From the NCBI GenBank assembly GCA_030451965.1, contig JAKDNE010000064.1:1-11736 (forward strand): a stretch of DNA of 11,736 nucleotides. The letters run 5' to 3'. Shown piece by piece: positions 1 to 6,020 of the stretch (within the stretch, counting starts at the first letter, position 1; each line of letters starts with the position of its first letter). The DNA comes from Brachybacterium sp. Its GTDB lineage: Bacteria; Actinomycetota; Actinomycetes; Actinomycetales; Dermabacteraceae. The translations under genes were made by a program, and so were the position numbers. The notes under the pieces were generated by a model that ran no database searches, was not told the DNA's origin, and saw only the letters and a list, made by a program, of their open reading frames with translations.

Positions 1-88
1 TGGCCCGCCCCATCGTACGACCGCCTGGGCGGGGGGGGGGCCGGCGGGGGCGGCCTCGGGGGGGGGGGCCCCGGCTGTGGGGGAGGGT
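1..88. other. Low-complexity contig end, downstream of urate oxidase
   Basis: The stretch holds G runs at 31-40 and 58-68 separated by short GC-only segments. No gene or convincing terminator can be read. A run pattern like this at the very edge, mirrored at the other end of the window, looks like poor base calling or assembly at a contig end rather than real genomic sequence. Any terminator or further purine-catabolism gene downstream of urate oxidase cannot be judged. Confidence 0.6.
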
Positions 89-1015
89 TCAGCAGAAGCC
101 GCTGATCCCCATCCAGGCGTCCTCGGCGGTCGGCGCATCCTTGCGCTGGATGGTGGCCTCGATGAGGCCGAAGGGACGATCGGCCGCGTAATGCGTCTCG
201 AGGTTGTTCTCGATGCCGGCGAAGCTCAGGTCGTAGACGAAGTGGTGCTTGTTGGGGCAGGAGAACTTGATCTCGTCGATCTCCGGGTGGGCCGAGAGGA
301 CGGCCTTGCCCATGTGGTGGAGGGTCTCCTGGAGCGCACGCGAGTAGTGATCGGTGAACTTCTCGAGCATGATCTGCTTCACGCTGCGGTAGACGGCGTC
401 GAAGTCGACATCGGTGCTGTTGTAGCGCCACCGCGTCGCGATGTCCGTGGACATGACACGGTCATCGGTCTCCTTCAGGGTGGTGAAGCGGTCCTTCGGG
501 TATCCCGAGAATCCGGACTGCGTGGACTTCAGGACCGTGAGGCCGTAGAAGCCGGAGATGACCGTGCGCTTCTGACCGTCCGTGACCAGCACCGCGGTGC
601 GCTTCTCCTGCTTGGACTCGACGAAGCAGTGGTCATGGTCGTTGATCCGCTCCCAGGCGTGCTCCTCCGCGGCCCAGCGGCCGCCGGAGATCCACGCGAA
701 CTCGGAGGTGAAGTGGTCCGACAGCGCGAGCAGAAGCTGCTCGGGAGACTTGACCCCCTCGGTCTGGGCGAAGGCGAAGACCGTGTTCTTCTGGGTGTCG
801 GTCGGGATGCAGTGGGCGTTGTCGCCCTTGGTGTGCATGTCCTCGAGGTCGCCGCGCAGCTGCGAGGTCACGGTGACGTCCCGGATCTCGTGGCGGTCAG
901 TGTCCCGGGCGATGCGGACGACGTGGTTCTCGGCCTTGCCGTACTGGGTGGGCCCGAGGACGATCTCGCCGGTCTCGGGATCATCCGTGGTGCGATCCTG
1001 GATCGTGTCAGTCAT
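89..1015 (-). CDS. pucL: Urate oxidase (uricase), cofactor-independent
   Basis: This 308-residue protein is a complete urate oxidase of the cofactor-free T-fold family. It oxidises urate with O2 and water to 5-hydroxyisourate and releases H2O2 in the cytoplasm. Residues matching the active site of the Aspergillus flavus enzyme are all visible: Lys27 in YGK, Thr72 in the PTDTQKN segment (70-77), Phe169, Arg186, Gln229, and Asn255/His257 in PNKHHF (254-259). The length is normal for the family and there is no eukaryotic peroxisomal SRL tail. The ATG is preceded by an AAGGAG ribosome site about 7 nt upstream. It is the last gene of the uraD-uraH-uricase operon, 64 nt after uraH, so its substrate is consumed and its product passed on within one transcript. 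Family assignment is very secure; the symbol is by analogy with the Bacillus gene (uox is also used). Confidence 0.97.
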   Translation of the reverse strand: MTDTIQDRTTDDPETGEIVLGPTQYGKAENHVVRIARDTDRHEIRDVTVTSQLRGDLEDMHTKGDNAHCIPTDTQKNTVFAFAQTEGVKSPEQLLLALSDHFTSEFAWISGGRWAAEEHAWERINDHDHCFVESKQEKRTAVLVTDGQKRTVISGFYGLTVLKSTQSGFSGYPKDRFTTLKETDDRVMSTDIATRWRYNSTDVDFDAVYRSVKQIMLEKFTDHYSRALQETLHHMGKAVLSAHPEIDEIKFSCPNKHHFVYDLSFAGIENNLETHYAADRPFGLIEATIQRKDAPTAEDAWMGISGFC

Positions 1016-1079
1016 GTGATTTCTCCTTCGATGGTGATGGTGTCTGCGGAAGTGGGAGCGGCCCCTGCGGGTGCGGGGG

Positions 1080-1406
1080 TCAGCTGCCCCGGTAGGTGGA
1101 GAAGGCGAAGGGGCTCAGCAGGAGCGGGACGTGGTAGTGGTCCTGGTCCGGCTGAACCGTGAAGTCCACGGTGACGCGGGGGAAGAACGTCGCCTGGTCG
1201 CGGCCGGCGAAGTACTCCCCGGTCTGGAACGTGATGCGGTATTCGCCCGGGTCCAGCACGGCGGGCCCGAGCTCGCGGGCGCGGCCGTCGGCATCGGTTC
1301 TCGCCGAGGCGATGCGCTCGCCGTCGGCGGCCTCGAGGTGCAGGACGATGCCGGTCGCGGGGGTGCCGGTCATCGTGTCCAGGACGTGTGCGGTCAGGTG
1401 GCTCAT
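1080..1406 (-). CDS. uraH: 5-hydroxyisourate hydrolase (transthyretin-like)
   Basis: This 108-residue protein is a 5-hydroxyisourate hydrolase. It opens the product of urate oxidase to 2-oxo-4-hydroxy-4-carboxy-5-ureidoimidazoline (OHCU). It starts with the family's SxLTxHVLD pattern (His7), has the DGR triplet at 40-42 (Arg42), the YHVPLLLSP segment with His92 at 91-99, and ends in the diagnostic YRGS tetrapeptide. The ATG at 1406 overlaps the uraD stop in an ATGA, so translation is probably coupled to uraD. The same reading frame stays open much further upstream (to about 1907), but that part is antisense-like, Arg/Pro-rich and overlaps uraD completely, so the short start is correct. There is no signal peptide, so it acts in the cytoplasm. 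Function is secure. Confidence 0.96.
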   Translation of the reverse strand: MSHLTAHVLDTMTGTPATGIVLHLEAADGERIASARTDADGRARELGPAVLDPGEYRITFQTGEYFAGRDQATFFPRVTVDFTVQPDQDHYHVPLLLSPFAFSTYRGS

Positions 1407-1900
1407 GCGGTCAGGAGTCCTTCGAGTCGGAGGGTGGCGATCTGGCGGAGCTGCTCGGCGACGACCAGGAGCTCGCGATCCGGCTGATGGGCCATCCGCT
1501 CCTCGAGCGCGTCGAGGATCTGTGCGGGGCTCCTGCCGGCTGCGCGGATCAGGAAGACCCGGCCGAAGCGTTCTTCGTAGGCGATGTTCCGTGCTCGCAG
1601 CTCCCGCTGCAGCTCGGCATCGTCGGGATCGATGGCACTCTGCTCGGACCGGGAGAGCCCGGCCTCGGCGCTCTGGCCCTCGGCGCGGTCGCCGATGCGG
1701 GGGTGGTGGGCGAGCGCCTGATCGATCTCCGTCTCGGTCAGCGGCTCGGCGGCGGTGCGTGATGCCTCCAGCAGCTCCTCGACAGTCCCGAAGGGACGAG
1801 CGGCGATGATCTCGTCGCTCCATCGGGGGATGTCGAGCGCGGGGCTGAGGACGGCGGCCGCGGCCTCCGGCTCGAGTGCGTTGAACTCGTCGATGTTCAT
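1403..1900 (-). CDS. uraD: OHCU decarboxylase
   Basis: This 165-residue protein is an OHCU decarboxylase, which converts OHCU to S-allantoin and CO2, the third step from urate. Visible family marks are FN at 6-7, the catalytic His66 in AHHPRIG (64-70), the SEQ triplet at 85-87, the FGRVFLIRAAGRS segment (112-124), and the C-terminal LRQIATLRL helix (151-159). The length is typical of the single-domain bacterial form and there is no fusion to uraH. The ATG at 1900 has a GAGGAAG ribosome site about 8 nt upstream. It is the first gene of the operon and has about 140 nt of 5' leader carrying an operator. No allantoinase or urate transporter gene is in the window, so allantoin use must be encoded elsewhere. 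Confidence 0.95.
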   Translation of the reverse strand: MNIDEFNALEPEAAAAVLSPALDIPRWSDEIIAARPFGTVEELLEASRTAAEPLTETEIDQALAHHPRIGDRAEGQSAEAGLSRSEQSAIDPDDAELQRELRARNIAYEERFGRVFLIRAAGRSPAQILDALEERMAHQPDRELLVVAEQLRQIATLRLEGLLTA

Positions 1901-2001
1901 CTCCCACTTCCTCGTGGTGACGGGCCCGGTGACGGGGTCTCCCTATGGAGTCGTCAGGGGCGGCGGGTGGCGATCAGGCTCCGACGCTGGAGTGCTGAGC
2001 G

Positions 2002-2030
2002 AACTTTCCATTTCCGCTAGGTGGAAAGTT
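2002..2030. promoter_or_regulatory. Operator A of the urate operon
   Basis: A perfect 9-bp inverted repeat, aactttcca at 2002-2010 and tggaaagtt at 2022-2030, is separated by 11 nt. Nested in it is TTTCC (2011-2015) with GGAAA (2023-2027). The 20-bp segment 2010-2029 matches 17 of 20 bases of 2854-2873 in operator B. It lies just downstream of the predicted transcription start of uraD, a position suited to repression. The half-site TGGAAA resembles operators of IclR-family regulators, some of which control allantoin/urate genes. The identity of the regulator is inference and no regulator gene is in the window. Confidence 0.75.
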
Positions 2031-2045
2031 GTTTTCGTTATGGGT

Positions 2046-2074
2046 ATTCAAGCGGAGTACTTCCGGCCTGTCAA
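2046..2074 (-). promoter_or_regulatory. Promoter of uraD-uraH-uricase operon
   Basis: Reading the minus strand, TTGACA (2069-2074) is a perfect -35 box. TTGAAT (2046-2051) is a four-of-six match to the -10 consensus, and the spacer is exactly 17 nt. The predicted start of transcription is near 2039, about 10 nt before operator A. The AACTTT inside operator A is a weaker alternative -10. Confidence 0.7.
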
Positions 2075-2131
2075 GGGTGTCGGTGCGGCGCGTCGCGAGA
2101 CGACGGCTGCGGTGCGCCCGAGGCTGCCGGA

Positions 2132-2599
2132 TCAGGACCCGAGGGCCCCGATGAGGTTCACGACATGATCCGGGACCGCCACACCGTAGTCGGCGCTGAG
2201 CACTGTCCCGTCCTCCTCGAGGACGATCGTGGTGCGCACGGGGCCGATGCTCGTCTCGCCGTTGATCGTCCGCTCTCCCCAGGCCCCCCAGGCCTGGGCC
2301 GTCTCGGAGCCCGGGTCCGACAGGAGCGGGAACGACAGGTCGTGCTCGCGTGCGAAGTCCCGGAGGGTCTCCGGGGAGTCGGCGGAGATCCCGATGATGC
2401 GATAGCCGCGCTCGGCGAAGCGGGCCTCGTTGTCCCGGAAGTCGCAGGCCTCGGTGGTGCAGCCGGGAGTGAAGGCCTTCGGGTAGAAGTAGACGACCGA
2501 GCGCCGGCCGCGGAGGTCTCCCAGGGAGACCTTCTCTCCGCGGGCGTCGGTGAGGGTGAAGTCGGGGGCGATGTCCCCGGGGCTGAGACGGTCGGTCAT
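2132..2599 (-). CDS. bcp: Thiol peroxidase, Bcp/PrxQ-type peroxiredoxin
   Basis: This 155-residue protein is a peroxiredoxin of the Bcp/PrxQ subfamily. It reduces H2O2 and organic peroxides with electrons usually supplied by thioredoxin, in the cytoplasm. The peroxidatic Cys47 sits in the AFTPGCTTE segment (42-50) with Thr44 in the family position. Cys52 five residues on is the resolving cysteine of the atypical 2-Cys arrangement. Arg122 is the likely active-site arginine. Length is normal and no secretion signal is present. The ATG at 2599 has an AAGGAGAG ribosome site, and the start lies 15 nt after the stop of the small membrane-protein gene, so the two form an operon. That operon carries the same operator as the urate operon. 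The simplest reading is that it removes H2O2 made by urate oxidase, although Bcp is also a general housekeeping antioxidant. Confidence 0.95.
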   Translation of the reverse strand: MTDRLSPGDIAPDFTLTDARGEKVSLGDLRGRRSVVYFYPKAFTPGCTTEACDFRDNEARFAERGYRIIGISADSPETLRDFAREHDLSFPLLSDPGSETAQAWGAWGERTINGETSIGPVRTTIVLEEDGTVLSADYGVAVPDHVVNLIGALGS

Positions 2600-2614
2600 G
2601 AATTCTCTCCTTGG

Positions 2615-2785
2615 TCAGGCGTGGCGGGATGCGACGGCGGTGGCGCAGGCGGTCGTCACCGCGAAGGCGAGCATGAGCCACGTGGGCAGCCGGTACCGCT
2701 GCGAGCGGTCGGACAGGACGAAGTCCGGATCGCAGGTGATGAGCGCGCTGTGAACCGAGGTCGTGGGTTTCGGCGAGGTGGTCAT
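2615..2785 (-). CDS. Small single-pass membrane protein, unknown function
   Basis: A 56-codon open frame begins with ATG at 2785 and ends with TGA at 2615-2617. A clean GGAGG ribosome site (2792-2796) lies 6 nt before the ATG. It is the first gene after promoter B, and bcp follows after 15 nt. The product has a Thr/Ser/Pro-rich start (residues 2-13), a charged middle (DPDF at 19-22, SDRSQRYR at 25-32) and one hydrophobic helix (about 33-53), with Arg54 and His55 behind it. It has two cysteines, Cys18 in the soluble part and Cys47 in the helix. No family is recognised. Coding is supported by the ribosome site, the promoter spacing and the operon position. It could be a small partner of an unlinked transporter or oxidoreductase, or a remnant N-terminus of a permease, but nothing after the stop continues such a protein. 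Confidence 0.75.
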   Translation of the reverse strand: MTTSPKPTTSVHSALITCDPDFVLSDRSQRYRLPTWLMLAFAVTTACATAVASRHA

Positions 2786-2841
2786 GGCGTGCCTCCGGGT
2801 GTCGGTCGCGAGTGGTGCGCGAGATGCGGTTCGGATCCATC

Positions 2842-2873
2842 TAGTGGAAGAAGATTTCCACTACATGGAAAGT
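2842..2873. promoter_or_regulatory. Operator B of the small-protein/bcp operon
   Basis: Two overlapping palindromes lie here. TTTCCA (2855-2860) pairs with TGGAAA (2866-2871) across 5 nt, and TAGTGGAA (2842-2849) pairs with TTCCACTA (2856-2863) across 6 nt. The 20 bp at 2854-2873, atttccactacatggaaagt, match operator A at 17 positions in the same orientation. The site overlaps the -10 box of promoter B, a classic repressor position. Confidence 0.75.
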
Positions 2874-2897
2874 AGCCGAGATCACCGCGCCCGTCAA
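2869..2897 (-). promoter_or_regulatory. Promoter of the small-protein/bcp operon
   Basis: On the minus strand TTGACG (2892-2897) and TACTTT (2869-2874) are separated by exactly 17 nt, close to the sigma-70-type consensus. The predicted start is near 2862, giving a leader of about 77 nt before the small gene. The last bases of the -10 box are the first bases of operator B. Confidence 0.75.
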
Positions 2898-2941
2898 GAG
2901 GCCCCGGCGGATATATCGCGCCACGAAGGGACCCGCCCCGC

Positions 2942-2973
2942 GGCAGGTCGGCTCGGCGCGCGTCCGACCTGCC
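2942..2973 (-). terminator. Strong hairpin, probable terminator of the MoxR operon
   Basis: A perfect 10-bp inverted repeat, GGCAGGTCGG at 2942-2951 and CCGACCTGCC at 2964-2973, encloses a 12-nt GC-rich loop. It lies 160 nt beyond the last stop codon of the six-gene operon and 45 nt before the -35 box of promoter B, which suits a terminator insulating the two units. There is no U tract on either strand, which is common for actinobacterial terminators but weakens the call. The rest of the 236-nt gap (2898-3133) holds further short inverted repeats and no gene. Confidence 0.45.
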
Positions 2974-3133
2974 CCTCGCCAGGGCAGATGCTTGATTCCC
3001 TGTGCTGCGTTCTGCCCGGATCCTGAGATGGACGAGGGCCGGAGGGACGGCACGCCCCCGCGGGAGCGCGCTGGGACCCGCCGCCGTCGGCCGACCTCGC
3101 GCGGGTCGGACCTCCCGTACCGCAGCGGCGGTC

Positions 3134-3685
3134 TCAGCGGGAGCGCGGCAGCAGGATGAGGGACAGCGCGATCGCTGCGACGGTGCCGATGACGAGCATC
3201 CATGGCCCCAGGGCCACCTGGGACAGCACGACCACGACCAGCCCGCCCAGCAGGCTCAGCGCGAGCACGGGCAGCAGCGCGCGAATCGTCAGGCGCCAGG
3301 CGGAGGGGGCGAGCACACCGTGCACGGGGAGCGTCGCGGAGAGCGCGAAGACGCTGTGCGCGATCAGCAGCGCGATACCGACCGCGGCGGCGCGCAGGAA
3401 CGAGAGCTCGCCCTGCCCGAGCAGGCTCAGCAGGATCGCGCTGGGAGCCAGCAGGCCCACGTCGCTGTCGGGGCTGCGGAACTGCACCAGCAGTCCCGCG
3501 GCGACCGTGCCAGTGAGCAGCGCTGCGCCGAAATGTGCGAAGAGACCGAACCCGCCGAGGGCGGTCGCCAGCGCGAGGAGCGTCGCCACGGCGCCGAGGG
3601 CCCGCAGCAGCCATTGCGTCCTGCTCACCTTCCGCAGCTCGAGCAGGTGCTCGGCGAGTGGATCGAGGAGCTGTCCCAGGCGCAT
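3134..3685 (-). CDS. Polytopic membrane protein, last gene of MoxR operon
   Basis: This 183-residue protein is mostly hydrophobic with five or six predicted membrane helices (about 27-47, 50-68, 76-90, 96-118, 134-156 and 160-179). A short cytoplasmic-looking N-terminus carries Arg and Lys. No family motif is recognised and no catalytic residues stand out. The ATG at 3685 shares its first A with the stop of the DUF58 gene (TGATG). A strong AGGAGGAGG ribosome site precedes it, so translation is coupled to the DUF58 gene. Its position after MoxR and DUF58 suggests a membrane partner of that system. In many bacteria the equivalent neighbour is a TgpA-like transglutaminase, but this protein has none of that domain and is far too short. 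Coding is certain; function is unknown. Confidence 0.85.
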   Translation of the reverse strand: MRLGQLLDPLAEHLLELRKVSRTQWLLRALGAVATLLALATALGGFGLFAHFGAALLTGTVAAGLLVQFRSPDSDVGLLAPSAILLSLLGQGELSFLRAAAVGIALLIAHSVFALSATLPVHGVLAPSAWRLTIRALLPVLALSLLGGLVVVVLSQVALGPWMLVIGTVAAIALSLILLPRSR

Positions 3686-5022
3686 CAGGACCTCCTCCTG
3701 CGCGGGGCCGAACGGGCGGCCGAGAGCGAGAGCAGCACCGGGGCGAGGGACGAGGGCCCCTCCCAGGCGGTGATCGGCACCCCCGCCTCCCGCAGCTCTC
3801 GCACGGTCCGCTCGCGCAGCAGGCGCCGCATCGCCCAGGCCTCGGGCCAGAACCGGTGGGAGACCTTCCCGTCGACAGGCAGCGGCTTGCCGCGCAGCAC
3901 GGACACGTCACCGATGCTCGGCGGCAGGGTGTCCACCACGATCACGTCGGCGCCGTGGGCGACCAGCACGCCGATCTGGGCGATGGTGTCCCGGCTCAGC
4001 AGCGGCGTGCACACCACGGTGAGGGTTCCCGGCCGCACCGAGCGCAGCCGCCGCACCGGGCGCAGGATGTTGTCGTCGCGGCTGGCGCGTGACAGGGCGG
4101 TGGTGAGCACCCGCAGCTGGCGTGGTCCGGAGCCGGACCGGACCGGACCGATCAGGTGACCGATATCGAACACCGAGACCCGGTCACCGGCGGCGAGGTA
4201 ATGGCGGGCGATCGCCGCGGTGGCACGGATGGTCATGTCCAAGCTGGTGGGGTCCCCGGCCGCCGCCCACGGTGCCGGAGCCACGTCCGCGATGGTGTCG
4301 GTGACGATCAGGACCTCCGTGTCCTGCTCGGTGAAGGTCGCGTTGGTGTGCAGCTCGCGGGTACGGCTGGAGACGCGCCAGTTGATGCGGTGCAGGCGGT
4401 CACCGGGCCGGAAGGTCCGCACCTCCGACAGGGCGGTGCCGTCACCGCGACGCCGGGACAGATGCGCGCCGCTGACCCCGATCGGGGTCGGGACCTCCAC
4501 CGGCGCATCGAGCACGGTCGAGGCCGGGACCACCTGCACCTCGGTGGGCGGCAGGTTCCGCTGCGCACGGTAGGCGCCGAGCGCATCGGCCACCAGCACG
4601 TGCAGCGGACCCACCCGGAGCTGCCCCCAGCGCTGTGCGCTCACCCGCAGCTGCACCTCGCCGTCCCCGGCGAGGGAGCCGTGGCGCGGGGCGAGGTCGA
4701 GATGGGGGTGCATCGGGAGGGTCGCGGTGGTGAGCACCCCGGGAGCGGTCCGCACGAGGACGGCCGCGGTGCCGCCCTCCTCGATGCTGCGACGGCTGAT
4801 GCGCAGCTGTGGATCTGCTGCGGCGAGCTCCTCGCCGCGCAGGATGCGCCGGGCCAGGGACACCAGCGCCCAGGCCAGCATCGGCATCCCGACGAGGATG
4901 AGCTCCGGTCGTCCCAGTGCGAGCGAGAACGCGAGCGAGGCGCCACCGATCACCGCGGCGCGCACCAGGGCCGCCGTCGGCCGAGTTCGCATCCCCGTCC
5001 GCTGCAGGGGCGCGGAGCTCAC
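3685..5022 (-). CDS. DUF58 domain membrane protein
   Basis: This 445-residue protein has two membrane helices near the N-terminus (about 18-36 and 41-58) and then a large soluble part. The DUF58 signature FRPGDRLHRINW lies at 204-215, followed by a beta strand running into TDTIAD (241-246). That is where the von Willebrand A-like fold would put its metal site, but the classical DxSxS pattern is not kept. DUF58 proteins act with MoxR ATPases, probably as their membrane-anchored substrates or adaptors. The chosen start is GTG at 5022, which overlaps the moxR stop as GTGA, the pattern used elsewhere in this operon. An ATG at 4992 is a possible alternative (435 residues). The frame stays open further upstream to about 5448, but that part is antisense-like within moxR and was left out. 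Confidence 0.9.
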   Translation of the reverse strand: MSSAPLQRTGMRTRPTAALVRAAVIGGASLAFSLALGRPELILVGMPMLAWALVSLARRILRGEELAAADPQLRISRRSIEEGGTAAVLVRTAPGVLTTATLPMHPHLDLAPRHGSLAGDGEVQLRVSAQRWGQLRVGPLHVLVADALGAYRAQRNLPPTEVQVVPASTVLDAPVEVPTPIGVSGAHLSRRRGDGTALSEVRTFRPGDRLHRINWRVSSRTRELHTNATFTEQDTEVLIVTDTIADVAPAPWAAAGDPTSLDMTIRATAAIARHYLAAGDRVSVFDIGHLIGPVRSGSGPRQLRVLTTALSRASRDDNILRPVRRLRSVRPGTLTVVCTPLLSRDTIAQIGVLVAHGADVIVVDTLPPSIGDVSVLRGKPLPVDGKVSHRFWPEAWAMRRLLRERTVRELREAGVPITAWEGPSSLAPVLLSLSAARSAPRRRRS

Positions 5023-6020
5023 GCGGTGGCCTGGGGGACCGGCTCGACCGCGGTGGGCACGGCCACCTGTCCCAGGACCGCCTCGACCACGCCGGCACCG
5101 GTCGCATTCTGCAGCCACAGCTCGGGCTTGACCGTGACGCGATGGTCCAGCGCCGCATGGGCCAGGGCCTTGATGTCCTCGGGGACCACATAGGCGCGGC
5201 CGCGGATCACCGCGAGCGCACGCGCGCAGGTGATCAGGGCGAGGGTGCCCCGGGGGGAGGCACCGACCAGTGCGTGCTGGTGGCTGCGGGTCGCAGCGAC
5301 CAGCTCGACCGCGTAGTGGCCCACCGAGTCCTCGACGTGGACGTCCTCGACGGCCTGCTGCACCCTGAGCAGCTCGGCGGCGTCCAGCACCTCGGGCACG
5401 GTCTGCTCCTCGCGTCGACGATCGATCCGGCGGGAGACGACGTCCCATTCCTGCTGGGCGGTGGGATAGCCGAAGGACAGTCGCAGCAGGAAGCGGTCCA
5501 GCTGCGCCTCGGGAAGGGGATAGGTGCCCTCGTGCTCGATCGGGTTGGCGGTGGCGAGCACGTGGAACGGTTCAGGCAGCTTCCGGGTGGTGCCCTCGAC
5601 GGAGACCTGCCGCTCCTGCATCGCCTCCAGCAGCGCGGACTGGGTCTTCGGTGGGGTGCGGTTGATCTCGTCGGCCAGCAGCAGACCGGTGAACACCGGA
5701 CCGGGCCGGAACACGAACTCACCGGTGCGCTGGTCGAACACCTCAGCGCCGGTGAGATCCGCGGGCAGCAGGTCAGGGGTGAACTGGGCGCGGGTGAAGG
5801 GCAGCCCGAGCGACTGCGCGAAGGAGCGTGCGGTGAGGGTCTTGCCCAGCCCCGGGAGGTCCTCGAGCAGCACGTGACCACCGGCGAGGATGCCGGTGAG
5901 CACGAGCTCGAGGGATTCGCGCTTGCCGACCACCGCGGTCTCGACGGCGTCGAGCACGGCTGTGGCCGCAGCGGTGGCGGCTTGGCCCGTCATGGGGGTC
6001 GTCGGGGTGGTGTGGGTCAT
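5019..6020 (-). CDS. MoxR-family AAA+ ATPase
   Basis: This 333-residue protein is a complete MoxR-type AAA+ ATPase. Walker A is EDLPGLGKT (53-61), Walker B is LLLADEIN (113-120), sensor 1 is in LATANPIEHEGTYPLPEAQ (155-173), and the sensor 2 segment GASPRG is at 263-268. The C-terminal lid domain follows to about residue 310. MoxR ATPases are thought to work as chaperones that insert cofactors or remodel vWA/DUF58 protein complexes at the membrane. The ATG at 6020 overlaps the preceding gene's stop as ATGA and has a GGAGAGG ribosome site. The next gene is DUF58, the usual partner. The family is certain; the actual client of this system cannot be read from the sequence. Confidence 0.96.
   Translation of the reverse strand: MTHTTPTTPMTGQAATAAATAVLDAVETAVVGKRESLELVLTGILAGGHVLLEDLPGLGKTLTARSFAQSLGLPFTRAQFTPDLLPADLTGAEVFDQRTGEFVFRPGPVFTGLLLADEINRTPPKTQSALLEAMQERQVSVEGTTRKLPEPFHVLATANPIEHEGTYPLPEAQLDRFLLRLSFGYPTAQQEWDVVSRRIDRRREEQTVPEVLDAAELLRVQQAVEDVHVEDSVGHYAVELVAATRSHQHALVGASPRGTLALITCARALAVIRGRAYVVPEDIKALAHAALDHRVTVKPELWLQNATGAGVVEAVLGQVAVPTAVEPVPQATA

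Noticed and set aside
77..1162. Long plus-strand open frame (361 codons) antisense to urate oxidase
   Set aside because: It is a compositional shadow of a high-GC gene: no family motif, and the opposite strand encodes an intact urate oxidase.
1407..1907. N-terminal extension of the uraH frame over uraD
   Set aside because: uraH homologues begin at the SxLTxHVLD segment, and the ATG at 1406 is coupled to the uraD stop.
1974..2840. 288-codon minus-strand open frame over bcp
   Set aside because: It is bcp and the small gene read in a shifted frame, His/Arg-rich, with no ribosome site at its start.
2763..3026. 87-codon plus-strand open frame across promoter B
   Set aside because: It has no ribosome site and no recognisable features, and it overlaps the regulated promoter and the hairpin region.
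2841..3911. 356-codon minus-strand open frame covering the 2898-3133 gap
   Set aside because: Arg/Pro/Ser-rich and out of frame with the real membrane protein and DUF58 genes; it also crosses a predicted terminator and promoter B.
5023..5448. N-terminal extension of the DUF58 frame into moxR
   Set aside because: Arg/Gly/Pro-rich shadow of moxR; the GTGA overlap at 5022 fits the other junctions of the operon.
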